Part shown: one piece after another, positions 1 through 7,310 of the stretch
Layout of the letters: each line of letters opens with the position of its first letter
How positions within the stretch are numbered: the first letter of the stretch is position 1
From: a virus
Length of the DNA stretch: 22,422 bases
Reading direction: 5' to 3' (one strand)
Virus record (IMG/VR): IMGVR_UViG_3300018019_000034
Coordinates: 1-22,422 of that record
Made by a program: the position numbers and the translations under genes
The notes under the pieces: generated by a model
What the model was told of the DNA's origin: nothing
The model's database searches: none
What the model saw: only the letters and a program-made list of their open reading frames with translations

Positions 1-687
1 ACCACATTTCTTACATTTAATTGTTTTCTCTAATCGAAATTCTTTATTAGCTTTTAAAAGATAATCAGAAATTTCTTTAAGTAATTGTTCTGTTAATTCA
101 CTAACAATTATTAATTTGGTTGGCAAATCAACATCAACAATTTCACCTTTAAAATCTACATTTTTAATACTACTTGCAACACCTGTTATTACTCTATCTT
201 CTTTAACATATTCAAGAAGATTTTTATAATCCATTATTGTTAAACTACCTAACATCAAACTGGTATTTTCACTTACTTTAACAACATTGTTTTTCTTTTC
301 TTTATCAACTTTAAGGTCTTTAAAGATATCAATAGGTAAATCATTTTTTTCGTTACATGTACTATTTTTACATCTAGCAACTAATTCTATAATATCTCCT
401 TGAGATTTTGCCCTAATGTTTAATAGCAACCAAACAAAATCATTCATTTCTAATTGACCTAATGGAACCGGACATTTTAATACAATAACATCCAATAATC
501 TCATAATTGAATCGAAATTCTTTATATCACTATCTTCATTTTCTTCCTTATCAATTACAATAACTTTTTGGTCTTTTCCTTTCAAGGGTCTAAAAACGAT
601 GTTCTTCTTTGGATTACTAATCATTGGAATAGTAAATTTTATAGTATTTTCCTGTACATCCTTAATGATATCTTCAATTTTTGACAT
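1..687 (-). CDS. gp26-like baseplate hub protein, 3' end outside window
   Basis: Open reading frame of 229 codons that runs off the left edge with no stop. It starts at ATG 685-687 behind a clear GGAGG (697-701). The layout resembles the T4 gp26-type baseplate protein family: a hydrophobic segment ending in KCP (residues 60-73), then D83-xx-WLLLNIRAKSQGD (83-98), which matches the 'IRA.S.G..I' signature I associate with that family. Cys106 and Cys111 plus Cys225 and Cys228 (CKKC at the truncated end) suggest a split zinc ribbon. The gene has its own late promoter (728-735) and follows a terminator, so it is a separate late unit from the tail-tube genes. In T4, gene 26 is not beside gene 19, so gene order is rearranged. 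The family call is from remembered motifs; baseplate role moderately sure. Confidence 0.65.
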   Translation of the reverse strand, partial: MSKIEDIIKDVQENTIKFTIPMISNPKKNIVFRPLKGKDQKVIVIDKEENEDSDIKNFDSIMRLLDVIVLKCPVPLGQLEMNDFVWLLLNIRAKSQGDIIELVARCKNSTCNEKNDLPIDIFKDLKVDKEKKNNVVKVSENTSLMLGSLTIMDYKNLLEYVKEDRVITGVASSIKNVDFKGEIVDVDLPTKLIIVSELTEQLLKEISDYLLKANKEFRLEKTIKCKKCG

Positions 688-727
688 TTGGTGTTTCCTC
701 CATTATTAAATTGTTATAACTACTAAG

Positions 728-735
728 TATTTATA
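728..735 (-). promoter_or_regulatory. T4-type late promoter TATAAATA
   Basis: The minus strand reads TATAAATA here, an exact match to the T4 late promoter core recognised by gp55-type sigma factors. The expected start point is about 35 bases before the gp26-like gene, leaving room for its GGAGG site. It lies directly downstream of an intrinsic terminator, so transcription stops and restarts within about 40 bases. Confidence 0.75.
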
Positions 736-736
736 T

Positions 737-770
737 AAAACGAAAAGGCGATAGAATAATCTATCGCCTT
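737..770 (-). terminator. Intrinsic terminator after tail-tube genes
   Basis: An 11-bp perfect stem (745-755 paired with 760-770, arms AAGGCGATAGA and TCTATCGCCTT) with a 4-base loop is followed on the minus strand by TTTTCGTTTT. It lies 19 bases past the stop of the second tail-tube gene and ends the sheath/tube operon. Confidence 0.85.
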
Positions 771-788
771 GTAAGATTAGTAAAAAAA

Positions 789-1301
789 TTAGGATTCTAC
801 GATAAGATAATTATAGTCGTATTCAAAATCTATTTTTAATGTGTTTATGTCTTTGTTATTATAAGCTAAAGTTATGTCTTCAAGATTTGAAACCCAAGCA
901 CCGAAAAATTGCCATGAAATCAACTTGTTACCAGCATTATCCAATTGATATAATTTGAATGAAGATTTATACTGTGAAGGAAATGCCGCTATGTTTGTTA
1001 ATGTACCAACTACTAATTCATTCCATGCTCTGAATTGCTTATAAACATCATAGTTATCATCAATACGAAGTGTACAACTCCATGTTGGAAACTTTACAAA
1101 TCCTGCTAAATTAAGAGGTTGACCTGCATAATTTGAAGGAACTGGTGCAATGTTATAAGAAGGAATTTCTGTACTTTCAACCAAGATATTAACTAAAGCA
1201 GACGAACCAATTACGACAGGAAATATTAATTCTGCTTCGAACTGATAAGCCCTAGCTAATTCCCGAACATTGGCTAAAAATTCTTGTAATCTAAATGCCA
1301 T
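789..1301 (-). CDS. 19: Tail tube protein, gp19 family (copy 2)
   Basis: 170 residues, close to T4 gp19 (163). The middle part matches the gp19 fold signature: a strand with W (FPTWSCTLRIDD, 71-82), a helix ending in W (VYKQFRAWNELVVG, 86-99), then PSQYKSSFKLYQLD and FFGAW, ending in a D/N-rich strand with FEYDYNYL. The protein polymerises into the inner tube through which DNA passes. The N-terminal helix NVRELARxYQFE is shared almost unchanged with the neighbouring copy at 1314-1826; overall I estimate around 40% identity by eye. Start ATG follows a TAGGAG-like site at about 1309-1313. It is last in the sheath/tube operon and followed by a terminator. The special role of each copy is not visible. 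Confidence 0.9.
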   Translation of the reverse strand: MAFRLQEFLANVRELARAYQFEAELIFPVVIGSSALVNILVESTEIPSYNIAPVPSNYAGQPLNLAGFVKFPTWSCTLRIDDNYDVYKQFRAWNELVVGTLTNIAAFPSQYKSSFKLYQLDNAGNKLISWQFFGAWVSNLEDITLAYNNKDINTLKIDFEYDYNYLIVES

Positions 1302-1313
1302 TTTAATCTCCTA

Positions 1314-1826
1314 TTATAATACCGTAAGAGTATTATTATCGTATTGAATTGTTACATCAGCTTGAATTGGTTCCCGGGTTTTTGTATCTAATCCAGTAAC
1401 CGTAAGATTTGTAGGCCATGCTCCATTTAAAGTAATTTGGATTATTCTATTACCACCGTTATCCAATCTATATAAATTGATATTTGATTTATATTGTGCA
1501 GGAAAAGCTGAAATATTAGTTGCTGTACCGTGGACTAATTCTTGCCATGCTCTCCAACTCTTTAACAAATCATAATTGTCATCAATCCTGAAGTTTCCTG
1601 TCCATTGTGGATATGTAATGTTGCTTGCTAATTTATATTCCATGCCCATGAAAGCTAAATCACCAGTAGGGTCAATTTTTCTTCCGGGCTGAGTGCTAGA
1701 AAAAATAAGCATATTAATCAAATTTGAACTTCCGATAATTACCGGAAATACAACTTCAAGTTCAAACTGATACTGTCTTGCTAATTCTCTAACATTAGCT
1801 TGAAATTGTTGTACTGTAAATGACAT
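1314..1826 (-). CDS. 19: Tail tube protein, gp19 family (copy 1)
   Basis: 170 residues, paralogue of the downstream gene at 789-1301. Shared blocks are NVRELARxYQFE near the N-terminus, FPVxIGSS (27-34), FRIDDNYD, RAWxELVxGTxTNIxAFPxQYKS and NGAW. These match the T4 gp19 tail-tube pattern, including W in the strand before RIDDNYD. It starts at ATG 1826 behind an AGGAG site and is preceded on the minus strand by a GC-rich structured spacer (1845-1900) and a homing endonuclease gene. Which copy forms the tube, or whether they mix or form initiator and terminator rings, cannot be read from sequence. Family assignment is secure. Confidence 0.9.
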   Translation of the reverse strand: MSFTVQQFQANVRELARQYQFELEVVFPVIIGSSNLINMLIFSSTQPGRKIDPTGDLAFMGMEYKLASNITYPQWTGNFRIDDNYDLLKSWRAWQELVHGTATNISAFPAQYKSNINLYRLDNGGNRIIQITLNGAWPTNLTVTGLDTKTREPIQADVTIQYDNNTLTVL

Positions 1827-1844
1827 TTTTATCTCCTAGTTTAA

Positions 1845-1900
1845 GATGTGCGGTAAGATATGGGAGGAATTCACATCAACCTGTTGGGCTGTCCCGCACG
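1845..1900 (-). other. GC-rich structured RNA element between HNH gene and tail tube gene
   Basis: This spacer is much richer in G and C than its surroundings. Two competing stems can form: GTGCGG (1848-1853) with CCGCAC (1894-1899), and GATGTG (1845-1850) with CACATC (1872-1877). They share bases 1848-1850, so only one can exist at a time. A smaller GGG(1886-1888)/CCC(1893-1895) hairpin lies inside. The element sits just upstream of the ribosome site of the first tail-tube gene. No group I intron core or known ribozyme core was recognised. It could be a riboregulator, an RNA processing site or a remnant left by the endonuclease gene's insertion. Confidence 0.4.
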
Positions 1901-1907
1901 CAAATCT

Positions 1908-2240
1908 TTATATTTCTTCTAAATAATTTGAAGCTTTTAAAAGTAATATAGAATTATCTTTTAATAATCCAATCGCTCTATTACATGTAGAACATAATAA
2001 ACCTCTTACTTTACCTGTTTCATGATTATGGTCTACCGATAAAGTTCTTATTGTTCCACTTTGATGTTTAGATATTTCAGATTTATTACATATAGCACAT
2101 AAACCGTTTTGATTTTTAAATAATTTATTATAATCTTCTATTGTTATACCAAATTTCTTTTTTAAATCTCTACTTTTAAAATAATCAAAATTATTTTTAT
2201 GATATTCTTTATTATATTGTTTATGATATTCTTTTGTCAT
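1908..2240 (-). CDS. HNH endonuclease, endonuclease VII-like (homing endonuclease)
   Basis: 110 residues. The zinc-binding and catalytic signature of the endonuclease VII/HNH fold is complete: C48-AI-C51, then SVDHNHETGKVRGLLC with Asp70, His71 and His73, and C83-ST-C86-N87. The N-terminus is basic and rich in Y and K, suited to DNA contact. Such free-standing genes between phage structural genes are usually homing endonucleases that cut intron- or gene-less alleles and spread by repair. It begins nine bases after the sheath stop (ribosome site AGGAT) and separates sheath from tube genes, which are adjacent in T4. The long GC-rich spacer after it (1845-1900) may have come with it. The target site cannot be told. 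Confidence 0.88.
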   Translation of the reverse strand: MTKEYHKQYNKEYHKNNFDYFKSRDLKKKFGITIEDYNKLFKNQNGLCAICNKSEISKHQSGTIRTLSVDHNHETGKVRGLLCSTCNRAIGLLKDNSILLLKASNYLEEI

Positions 2241-2249
2241 TTAATATCC

Positions 2250-3947
2250 TTATACTGTTACTTCTGTTAAGTCTACACCTGTCTTCGTTGCTACGAAGTT
2301 AAGAGTAATAAATTCTGCTGCTGGTACTGGTGAAACCAAGATGTTAGCAATGAATTGTTCATTGTCAATTACTTGTGGAGTATTAACCTTTGCACTTACA
2401 TCTACTAAGAATTGACTAATACCCTGTTGACCTTGAATACTATTCAAGAATGGATTAATCATATTCAAGAATATTGATTGTGTCAACGAATCATTTTGTT
2501 CGAATACAACATACATTGCAGCTGCAGCAATTGCAGATTCCATATACAAGAAGAGTAACCGAACATTAATACGAGAAAATGCAGATGCTTGTGTAACCAT
2601 TGTCTTTTGACCCCAAATAAGAATACCTTGTCCGGGGAAATTAACAATTGGATTAACTTGAGATTGATACTGTTGGTCACGATATTGTTTCTTTGGATTC
2701 CAAGCAAGCTTGATAACACCTGTAAGAATACCACGATTCAATCCTGCTGGTGCAAACCAGGGTGCGTTACGGTCTGCTGTTAATGCATAGATACCCGCAA
2801 CGAAACCACTAGAAGGAACCCAACGATTTTTATCATTGTATTGGTCATAAATATATAACCAGTTACCATATATTGCAGAATAACTAGAATTAATATTAGT
2901 TGCATTTCTATAATCAACGGTTGCTTGAGAATTATTAGCATCTGATTGATTAGGACTAATACTAGGAACTGATGAATTATAAACAGTATTCATTGAGAAC
3001 GCTACGTCATGAACTGAAATACAATCTGCTCTTTCATTAGCAATACCTGCGATAGTTGTTGGTAAACCGTCTGTAATTGATGTATTAGAACCACCAATTA
3101 GATAATTTATTTTAATTGCTTCTGTGTTATTGAAAAGTTCATAACCTGCTTCAATATCTCCTGCTGTAGTCGTACCATCTGCACCACCAGAAAGATTTGT
3201 TGAGGCAAAAGAAGGAGCAATTTGACCTTGTAAATTAAAGTTGTTAAATGCAACAATATAATTTGAACTTGTATTAATAAGTTGATTGATGTAAATATTA
3301 TTTCCAAAAGTATCCAATGTATTTGGTGTATCTGAAACAAGGAATTGCTCTTGAATAGAATAAGTAACACCATCACTATTCAATGTACTAACGAAGATAA
3401 CATATTCAGTTGAATTTGCTGGGCCGTATTCGATTAAACCAGAGAATTCTGCGGCTGCACCTGACATTACACCAGCGGAAGTTCTGTTATTCCAATCTGT
3501 ATAATTTACCATACCAACTTGAATATTAGCACTACCATAAGCACCGGGATAAATTCCATAAAAATGAAATTTGTCACCAGATACACTAAATGTTTCTGTA
3601 ATTGATTCCCAATTTGTAATAAATTCTGGTATACCTGAAGTTGTTATAGTTAATGTTGAAGTCAAAGATGCGTTTGTTGCAGTTAGAGCGTCACATGCTC
3701 TTACGAAATAACAATTTTGACCATAAATCAAGAATCCTGCTACGGTGAAGAAATCTTGATAAGTTGTATCAGTTGGCGGGCCAAATAAAGTTTCAAATGA
3801 ATTTGGGTCAGTTACCAATGTATATTGATTTGCTGGCCCCCAAATTGATAGACCTACATATGCAGCTACGCTAGTTGCTGGAGGTGTTACAGTTGGAGCC
3901 TGATTTGTTTCTATTACTTGAACGCCTGCGCTTAATTGTGTTGCCAT
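2250..3947 (-). CDS. 18: Contractile tail sheath protein, gp18 family
   Basis: 565 residues, somewhat shorter than T4 gp18 (about 659). The N-terminus (LSAGVQVIETNQAPTV, then VAAYVGLSIWGPANQ, then FGPP and FLIYGQNCYFVRAC) follows the sheath pattern of the 'WGP' and 'VRA' strands that swap between subunits. The C-terminal third has the conserved core: RINVRLLFLYMESAIAAAA, NPFLNSIQGQQGI, and an end rich in strands (ANILVSPVPAAEFI). It forms the contracting outer tail tube. Start ATG 3947 has an AAGGAGAT site nine bases upstream. Together with 19 it forms an operon fed from the promoter before the fibre gene or read-through from 17. The central variable domain, about residues 100-330, is the part facing outward in T4. 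Confidence 0.93.
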   Translation of the reverse strand: MATQLSAGVQVIETNQAPTVTPPATSVAAYVGLSIWGPANQYTLVTDPNSFETLFGPPTDTTYQDFFTVAGFLIYGQNCYFVRACDALTATNASLTSTLTITTSGIPEFITNWESITETFSVSGDKFHFYGIYPGAYGSANIQVGMVNYTDWNNRTSAGVMSGAAAEFSGLIEYGPANSTEYVIFVSTLNSDGVTYSIQEQFLVSDTPNTLDTFGNNIYINQLINTSSNYIVAFNNFNLQGQIAPSFASTNLSGGADGTTTAGDIEAGYELFNNTEAIKINYLIGGSNTSITDGLPTTIAGIANERADCISVHDVAFSMNTVYNSSVPSISPNQSDANNSQATVDYRNATNINSSYSAIYGNWLYIYDQYNDKNRWVPSSGFVAGIYALTADRNAPWFAPAGLNRGILTGVIKLAWNPKKQYRDQQYQSQVNPIVNFPGQGILIWGQKTMVTQASAFSRINVRLLFLYMESAIAAAAMYVVFEQNDSLTQSIFLNMINPFLNSIQGQQGISQFLVDVSAKVNTPQVIDNEQFIANILVSPVPAAEFITLNFVATKTGVDLTEVTV

Positions 3948-3981
3948 TTTATTATCTCCTTGTTAATTAGTGTAGGTCTTT

Positions 3982-4635
3982 TTAATTCCACTCTGTCCAT
4001 ACTTGTAATGCACCAAGACCACCAGCACCAACTATTTTATAATATTGTGGTGTTACATTTCCGGGTAATACCCAAAATCCTATTTGAAAATTTCCTATAC
4101 CATTTACCGAAGCTACAAGAGTGCTTGGATTAATTGTTGAATCACTATATGCTAACATACTTGCACTACTAGCAAAATTGTAACAAACTGCTACATATTT
4201 TGCAGTTGAACCAGTATATTCATATGTAGTACCAAGAGCATGTACACCAAAAGCAACGTGTGTTACTGTTGGGGCAGAACCTGCTGTTTGAGCATATAAT
4301 ACAGATTTTGTATTATCATGCGTATTATCAACATTCCCTAAACCAATATTGGAAGGGGTTATTACAATATTTGCAGTTCCATCAAAGGCAACACCGCTTA
4401 TGGTTCTAGGTGTGGCTAATTGATTTGCTTTTTGTGCAATTCTACTTGTACTACCATCATGGTTATGACCTGTAGATGGATTCCATGATATAGTTATAAC
4501 ATTTGGATATTGCCCATCATCAGTAGGAACCTCATACAAAATACCTGTATGATTATCATTCCAATCGTTATTTCTAACAATCGTAGGGTCAGAACTTTGA
4601 GTTTTGCTTACTGTAAATTTATGTTTTACGGACAT
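3982..4635 (-). CDS. Small tail-fibre-like structural protein
   Basis: 217 residues. Three short motifs are typical of phage tail fibres and collar proteins: HNHDGSTS (57-64), ATPRTISGVAFDGTANI (74-90), and NIGLGNVDNTHD (96-107). The C-terminal half is beta-rich, ends in an aromatic tail (QVWTEWN), and has no recognised adhesin domain. No chaperone-like tip or catalytic motif is seen. It has its own late promoter at 4654-4661 and lies between terminase and sheath, where T4 has nothing, so it is an insertion. It could be a fibre attached to collar, whisker or sheath, or a head fibre. The start is ATG 4635 with a weak AAAAGG site inside the short leader. Confidence 0.65.
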   Translation of the reverse strand: MSVKHKFTVSKTQSSDPTIVRNNDWNDNHTGILYEVPTDDGQYPNVITISWNPSTGHNHDGSTSRIAQKANQLATPRTISGVAFDGTANIVITPSNIGLGNVDNTHDNTKSVLYAQTAGSAPTVTHVAFGVHALGTTYEYTGSTAKYVAVCYNFASSASMLAYSDSTINPSTLVASVNGIGNFQIGFWVLPGNVTPQYYKIVGAGGLGALQVWTEWN

Positions 4636-4653
4636 GCCATATACCTTTTAAAG

Positions 4654-4661
4654 TATTTATA
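4654..4661 (-). promoter_or_regulatory. T4-type late promoter TATAAATA
   Basis: Exact TATAAATA on the minus strand, 18 bases before the start codon of the fibre-like gene. The expected transcript start leaves a leader of about 13 bases containing AAAAGG. It shares the longer block TATATAAATACTT with the promoter at 728-735. Confidence 0.75.
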
Positions 4662-4676
4662 TAATTAGAAAAATTA

Positions 4677-6332
4677 CTATGTAACTCTCATATCAAGAGG
4701 TGCATCATCTAAAGTCTCAATTTCTCCTTCATCCTTCAATTCTTTAACTATTTCTTTTACTTCATCTTTTATATCATCATCCTCTAAGTAATTGGTTTTA
4801 ATTATAAAAATAGCCCAAATCATAGAAGTAACACAATCATCATTTTCCCCTTCTTCTGCTCCAAATTTTCCGGGTTTCAATTCTACATATCTTGATAATT
4901 CATATATAGTATCAGAATCACAAATTTCTAATTTAAAATCTTCCATAAGCTGTTTTACAATATCGTTTGCTAAAGATTTGGTTCTTGGTGTACTCCTAAT
5001 ACCGATATCTATACGATTCTTGGTATTATAATTCACCAAATTTTCATATTCAGCATCGTTCCAAATGTAATCTACCACAGCTTGCCCAATGTCATTGTTT
5101 TCAATCATAATATATGCATTATTAAACATCTTTGCAATTTCAACCACATATTCAGCAAAATTTCTTGTCGTTTTGTCATTTACTCTATAAATGGCAACTT
5201 GCCTGAATGGATATGTGGTTATATCGAAAACATTAGCAACTGAATAATCATTACCTGTTCCTTTGGCACTATCAACCCCGACAACATAAGTTCTACCCTT
5301 TATCAAAACATCATCTACTTTTCTATCAATGATTGGTTTAGCATATATCCTAAATTTACCTTCTTTAAGGATTTCAACAGCATCTTGAATATCCATCATT
5401 TCTATGATAGAACCCTTTACAAGGGTTGAGGATGAACCTAAGAAGGCACAAGCATATTCCTGATTGAAATGTTGTTCTCCTTTGTTCTTAATAACACTTT
5501 GCCTAAACTTTTCATCTCTTCCGGGAACTTCATTCCATTTGACTTCTACAGGGAAGAATTCACTTCTTTTCTTTATAGCCTTTTGCCATAATTCATAGAA
5601 ATGATTCATACCTCTACTTGTTGAGGTTACAATAATCTTGGATTCAACCGAAGCTGAAATAGTTGGAAATACAGTATCCAAGAAGGCATCAATAATACTT
5701 CTCCTAATCTTTGCATATTCATCTATATAAAGAATACCGTTAACAGTTAAACCTACAATAGCATCGGCACTAGTAGCAGAAGCAAAACAATGACAACCAT
5801 TCTCAAGTTGCATAGAGGTCTTATGCCATTCGTCCACACCTATCTGTAACCAATAAGGAAGTAAACGATAGGCAAGTTTTATCTTTTCAAGAATTTCTTT
5901 TGCGGTTGCTAATTTATTTGCTAAGATTGCGGATTTCTTATCTTTACTAAAGATTAAGGAATGAAGTATGAAAACTGCTGCCGACATGGATTTACCGGAC
6001 TGTCTACCTGATTTGGCAACAGAATATCTATTCTCGGCAAAAGCTTTAATCATCCGAAGCTGATAAGGTCTTAACTCACAAAGAACTCTTCCCTTATCAG
6101 GATGAATTACAAAAACATAATTTCTTGCAAAATATTCAATATCAACTGCACATTTAGACATTTCTAAAACTTGTTCTTCAGTAAATTCAACTATGATATT
6201 TGCTCGTTTGAGACCCGGAATTTTATCATAGCAACAATCAAGAGGTAATTCTTTTAATGTACCTGATACTGTTACTTTACCTTCTTCATCTTTTCTATAT
6301 TTTTTGGCTCTATGTAGTGGTTTTCTTCCCAT
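4677..6332 (-). CDS. 17: Terminase large subunit, gp17 family
   Basis: 551 residues; T4 gp17 has 610. ATPase domain: Q-motif region ELRPYQLRMI (86-95), Walker A SGRQSGKS (108-115), Walker B ILYIDE (200-205, with Asp204 and catalytic Glu205), and coupling motif TSTS (236-239). Nuclease domain of RNase H fold: VGVDSAKGTGNDYS with Asp354, ENND with Glu411, and NDDC with Asp498/Asp499. The protein is the packaging motor that cuts concatemers and pumps DNA into proheads. The start ATG 6332 has no ribosome site and lies five bases past a TATAAATA core, so the message may begin at the start codon itself. The next in-frame Met is residue 57, inside the domain, so 6332 is the only sensible start. No small terminase gene is seen beside it. 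Confidence 0.95.
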   Translation of the reverse strand: MGRKPLHRAKKYRKDEEGKVTVSGTLKELPLDCCYDKIPGLKRANIIVEFTEEQVLEMSKCAVDIEYFARNYVFVIHPDKGRVLCELRPYQLRMIKAFAENRYSVAKSGRQSGKSMSAAVFILHSLIFSKDKKSAILANKLATAKEILEKIKLAYRLLPYWLQIGVDEWHKTSMQLENGCHCFASATSADAIVGLTVNGILYIDEYAKIRRSIIDAFLDTVFPTISASVESKIIVTSTSRGMNHFYELWQKAIKKRSEFFPVEVKWNEVPGRDEKFRQSVIKNKGEQHFNQEYACAFLGSSSTLVKGSIIEMMDIQDAVEILKEGKFRIYAKPIIDRKVDDVLIKGRTYVVGVDSAKGTGNDYSVANVFDITTYPFRQVAIYRVNDKTTRNFAEYVVEIAKMFNNAYIMIENNDIGQAVVDYIWNDAEYENLVNYNTKNRIDIGIRSTPRTKSLANDIVKQLMEDFKLEICDSDTIYELSRYVELKPGKFGAEEGENDDCVTSMIWAIFIIKTNYLEDDDIKDEVKEIVKELKDEGEIETLDDAPLDMRVT

Positions 6333-6337
6333 ATAGT

Positions 6338-6345
6338 TATTTATA
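6338..6345 (-). promoter_or_regulatory. Late promoter TATAAATA abutting terminase start codon
   Basis: Exact TATAAATA on the minus strand followed by ACTAT and then the ATG of the terminase gene. If the core occupies -13 to -6 as in T4, the first transcribed base is the A of ATG, which predicts a leaderless terminase message. No ribosome site is present upstream of that ATG. Confidence 0.7.
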
Positions 6346-6360
6346 TTAAGAATTTTTTAC

Positions 6361-6389
6361 TTGACAAATTGAAAAGAAACCGTTATAAT
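6361..6389 (+). promoter_or_regulatory. Consensus sigma70 promoter for plus-strand cassette
   Basis: TTGACA (6361-6366), a 17-base spacer, and TATAAT (6384-6389): both hexamers and the spacer are perfect. The expected start is 6396-6397, exactly at an ATG. The promoter is back-to-back with the late promoter of the terminase gene, so the cassette is likely read early by host polymerase while the flanking genes are late. Confidence 0.9.
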
Positions 6390-6396
6390 GTATTCC

Positions 6397-6636
6397 ATGA
6401 TGCCAATACCTATAATATTATATAGTGGAGTTTATGGTTCAGGAAATATTTGGATAGATATTGCTTATTCTTTTTTTGCCATTCCTATTTTAATATGGGC
6501 TATTTATGAATTATGGTCAATATATAAAGAAGAAAGAGAAGATAGAAAATTCGAAAGAGAAGCATGGTGCTTTGATATAGATATGTTTAATGAAGCTATT
6601 AAATTCGCAAAGGAGATACTTTACAATGAAGCTTGA
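6397..6636 (+). CDS. Small membrane protein, unknown function
   Basis: 79 residues. It is not a family I recognise. A hydrophobic stretch at roughly residues 18-38 (IAYSFFAIPILIWAIYELW) is probably one membrane span; it is followed by a charged, probably helical, segment KEEREDRKFEREAW and an amphipathic tail. An ATG at 6388 is in frame but lies inside the -10 box of the promoter and cannot be transcribed from it, so I start at 6397 (6400 is also possible). No ribosome site precedes it, which suggests leaderless translation. It overlaps the next open frame by 11 bases, as in a tight operon. First gene of the plus-strand cassette. Confidence 0.65.
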   Translation: MMPIPIILYSGVYGSGNIWIDIAYSFFAIPILIWAIYELWSIYKEEREDRKFEREAWCFDIDMFNEAIKFAKEILYNEA

Positions 6637-7086
6637 AGATATAGGATTTTATACGTTGAGCAACTATAGGGCAGTAACATCTTCAATTCATATTTTATCT
6701 GGGATTTATGGAGAGGTGGGAGTATAAAAGAATTAGGTTTATATTCCAGAACTCTAAGTGTTACTTCACCTGAAGGAAAGAAATTATTGCGTAAATATTC
6801 TATTGGTTATTGTAATGCTGAAGATTTAATGTGTAGACCGAAATATCATCAATATGCTATTATGTGTAGACATCCTGAAACAAATGAAAGTTTTTGGTTT
6901 CATATATTTAAATTCGATTTCGAAGAGGTTTTTATGGAAAATAAAATCAGAAATAAAAATTTCAATTGTGAAGGTTCTAAACGCTCTGGAAAAAATGGAG
7001 CTACCAACAATTTGAAAGCAGTTCAGAGAAGTGTAAAAAAGAAGGTTAAAAGAATTATGAAGAAAATGGAGGAAAAAAATGTATAA
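6626..7086 (+). pseudogene. Broken gene, possible radical SAM protein remnant
   Basis: A good ribosome site (AGGAG, 6611-6615) precedes ATG 6626 of a 33-codon frame starting MKLEDIGFYTLSNYRAVTSS, which stops at about 6727. A second frame, open from 6670 after a TAG and running to 7086, reads IWDLWRGGSIKELGLYSRTL, then YCNAEDLMCRPKYHQYAI and SGKNGATNNLKAVQRSVKK. This second frame has no ATG or GTG; its first usable start is TTG 6787. The N-terminal words resemble the start of a phage radical SAM protein family as I remember it, but the CxxxCxxC cluster that should follow is absent. The simplest reading is an internal deletion with a frame change joining the two ends of a larger gene. The alternative is two small genes. 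The radical SAM link is uncertain. Confidence 0.5.
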
Positions 7087-7309
7087 ATTTATAATTGGTA
7101 TAATCTTTTTTGTTATGATTATTGGTTGTGTGAAAAGAGAATATAAATTTAAAGAAGGAGATATTGCTTGTTCAGTTTTAGGTGGTCAAACTCTTCAGAT
7201 AATAGATTTATATACTGATGGAGATTATGGTGTAAAAGATGCAAATCATAAATTTTTTATTGTTAAACCATTTGAAATTGAAAGTTGTATTAATATGCAT
7301 AGGAGATAA
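7079..7309 (+). CDS. Small lipoprotein
   Basis: 76 residues. A lipoprotein signal peptide is visible: MYKFIIG, hydrophobic IIFFVMI, then IIGC with Cys17 as the likely lipidated residue. The mature part is about 60 residues with the pattern FKEGDIACSVLGGQTLQI and YGVKDANHKFFIVKPFEIE, suggesting a small beta domain. It would be anchored in a host membrane facing the periplasm or outside. Ribosome site GGAGG lies eight bases before ATG 7079, inside the end of the preceding frame. Phage lipoproteins of this kind sometimes block superinfection or modify the envelope, but nothing here shows that. Confidence 0.75.
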   Translation: MYKFIIGIIFFVMIIGCVKREYKFKEGDIACSVLGGQTLQIIDLYTDGDYGVKDANHKFFIVKPFEIESCINMHRR

Positions 7310-7310
7310 A

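Noticed and set aside
1830-2250. Group I intron or self-splicing element around the HNH gene
   Set aside because: The genes on either side have complete starts and stops, and I see no P3/P7 core or guanosine-site motif; the free-standing endonuclease explains the layout better.
6388-6396. ATG at 6388 as the start of the plus-strand membrane gene
   Set aside because: It lies within the -10 box TATAAT, upstream of the expected transcript start; 6397 is the first ATG that can be transcribed from this promoter.
6670-6730. Programmed -1 frameshift joining the two frames of the broken gene
   Set aside because: No slippery X-XXY-YYZ heptamer lies in the zero frame in the overlap; deletion is simpler.
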